Below are positions 63,413 to 64,000 of a DNA stretch of 64,000 nt, piece after piece (positions within the stretch are counted from its first letter, which is position 1; every line of letters begins with the position of its first letter). Made by a program: the position numbers and the translations under genes. The DNA is from Firm-13 sp037143795 (lineage in GTDB: Bacteria; Bacillota; Clostridia; Saccharofermentanales; Saccharofermentanaceae). The notes beneath the pieces were generated by a model that saw only the letters and a program-made list of their open reading frames with translations, was not told the DNA's origin and made no database searches. The stretch covers positions 1 to 64,000 of the forward strand of contig JBAWXZ010000006.1 in assembly GCA_037143795.1 (NCBI GenBank), read 5' to 3'.

Positions 63413-63961
63413 ATGATTTATTTCACCGCTGACCAGCATTTCGGTCATGCAAACATCATTAAGCTGTGCAGCCGGCCTTTTTCCGATGTTCAGAAAATGG
63501 ATGAAGCACTCATCAAAAAATGGAATCAACGCGTCACAAACGGGGACACGATCTATATTATCGGCGATCTTTTTTTTAGGAACTCTGTTCCGACGGAAGA
63601 GTATTTACAGCGACTGAAAGGTAAAAAGCATCTCATTCTTGGGAATCATGACAATACCTGGATCCGCAAAGTTGATATCGCAAAGTATTTTCTTTCTGTC
63701 GATACAATGACGAAAATCGGCGACGGACAACATAAACTAATCCTGTGTCATTATCCGATGATGAGCTGGAATGCGATGAGCCGGGGCAGCTACATGATAC
63801 ACGGACATATTCATGAGAACACAAATGCGCAGTATTGGACATTGCTGCAAAACAATCCCAATATTCTCAATGCAGGCGTTGATATCAATGATTTCTCCCC
63901 GGTATCGTTTGAAGAGATGCTGAAAAATAACATAGAGCATAAAAGTAAATGCATCCAATAA
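63413..63961 (+). CDS. metallophosphoesterase, copy B
   Basis: The 182-residue protein keeps the motifs DQHFGH, GDLFF, GNHD, CHYP and GHIH. About 30 residues differ from copy A at 56278-56826. ATG 63413 follows GAGGAGGGAA. It lies divergently from abiE; nothing follows before the window ends. Confidence 0.9.
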   Translation: MIYFTADQHFGHANIIKLCSRPFSDVQKMDEALIKKWNQRVTNGDTIYIIGDLFFRNSVPTEEYLQRLKGKKHLILGNHDNTWIRKVDIAKYFLSVDTMTKIGDGQHKLILCHYPMMSWNAMSRGSYMIHGHIHENTNAQYWTLLQNNPNILNAGVDINDFSPVSFEEMLKNNIEHKSKCIQ

Positions 63962-64000
63962 CTGTTTAGCAAGCACTGGATTCGTATAGCCACTCATCCA

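Noticed and set aside
1..64000. CRISPR array, rRNA genes, complete tRNA genes or insertion sequences
   Set aside because: No regularly spaced repeats, rRNA stretches, foldable full tRNA or transposase-like proteins were found.

Overview
The window looks like chromosome of a strictly anaerobic, Gram-positive-type bacterium of the class Clostridia. Signs are: lipoproteins with Ala/Thr-rich linkers, a glycine cleavage system with split P-protein (gcvPA/gcvPB) under a tandem glycine riboswitch, three oxygen-sensitive glycyl radical enzymes (GREs) with two activases, many ROK/LacI/DeoR sugar-control genes, strong AGGAGG-type ribosome binding sites and TTGACA/TATAAT-type promoters. No rRNA, CRISPR array, transposase or integrase gene was seen. 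Species cannot be named from sequence alone.

Left part (1-11.5 kb): a cut-off nuclease-fold gene, a cyclophilin lipoprotein, the glycine operon (promoter, riboswitch, terminator, gcvT-H-PA-PB), a secreted type I pullulanase, a secreted DUF3494 (ice-binding-like) protein behind an unusually structured leader, and an MFS exporter.

Centre-left (11.5-32 kb): the most unusual locus. A GRE and its activase run leftward; divergently, a GRE, a Dabb protein, a ROK kinase, a shikimate-dehydrogenase-like enzyme, a third GRE and a second activase run rightward. A DeoR regulator, an RbsBACC-like ABC transporter, a second two-thirds-identical DeoR regulator and a large ROK-like protein follow. Similar TTTCA-N2-TGAAA inverted repeats lie before the second GRE and before the large ROK-like gene. 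I read this as one uptake-and-radical-cleavage system for an unknown polyol, sugar or carbocycle. The leftward GRE has Gln where the family has its catalytic Glu.

Centre (32-49.7 kb): a small membrane protein/XRE/oxidoreductase operon, a glycerophosphodiester phosphodiesterase and a frameshifted zinc-ribbon gene, then a long ROK-regulated operon: oxidoreductase, two TIM-barrel isomerases, an ABC transporter, a PIG-L deacetylase, a divergent NagB-like protein, a ROK-like protein, nagA, nagB and a UroD-family methyltransferase. This fits import and breakdown of an N-acetylated amino-sugar derivative.

Right part (49.8-64 kb): a LacI-controlled pentose/hexose operon (lyxose isomerase, class II aldolase, FGGY kinase, mannitol-phosphate-dehydrogenase-like) that has apparently lost its transporter, leaving only a lipoprotein leader. 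Then come miscellaneous genes, an isopropylmalate/Re-citrate-synthase-type enzyme, an internally deleted restriction-type gene, a tRNA-Ser 3' half that looks like an integration scar, an AbiE toxin-antitoxin pair with its own operator, and two closely related phosphoesterase genes flanking this degraded region.
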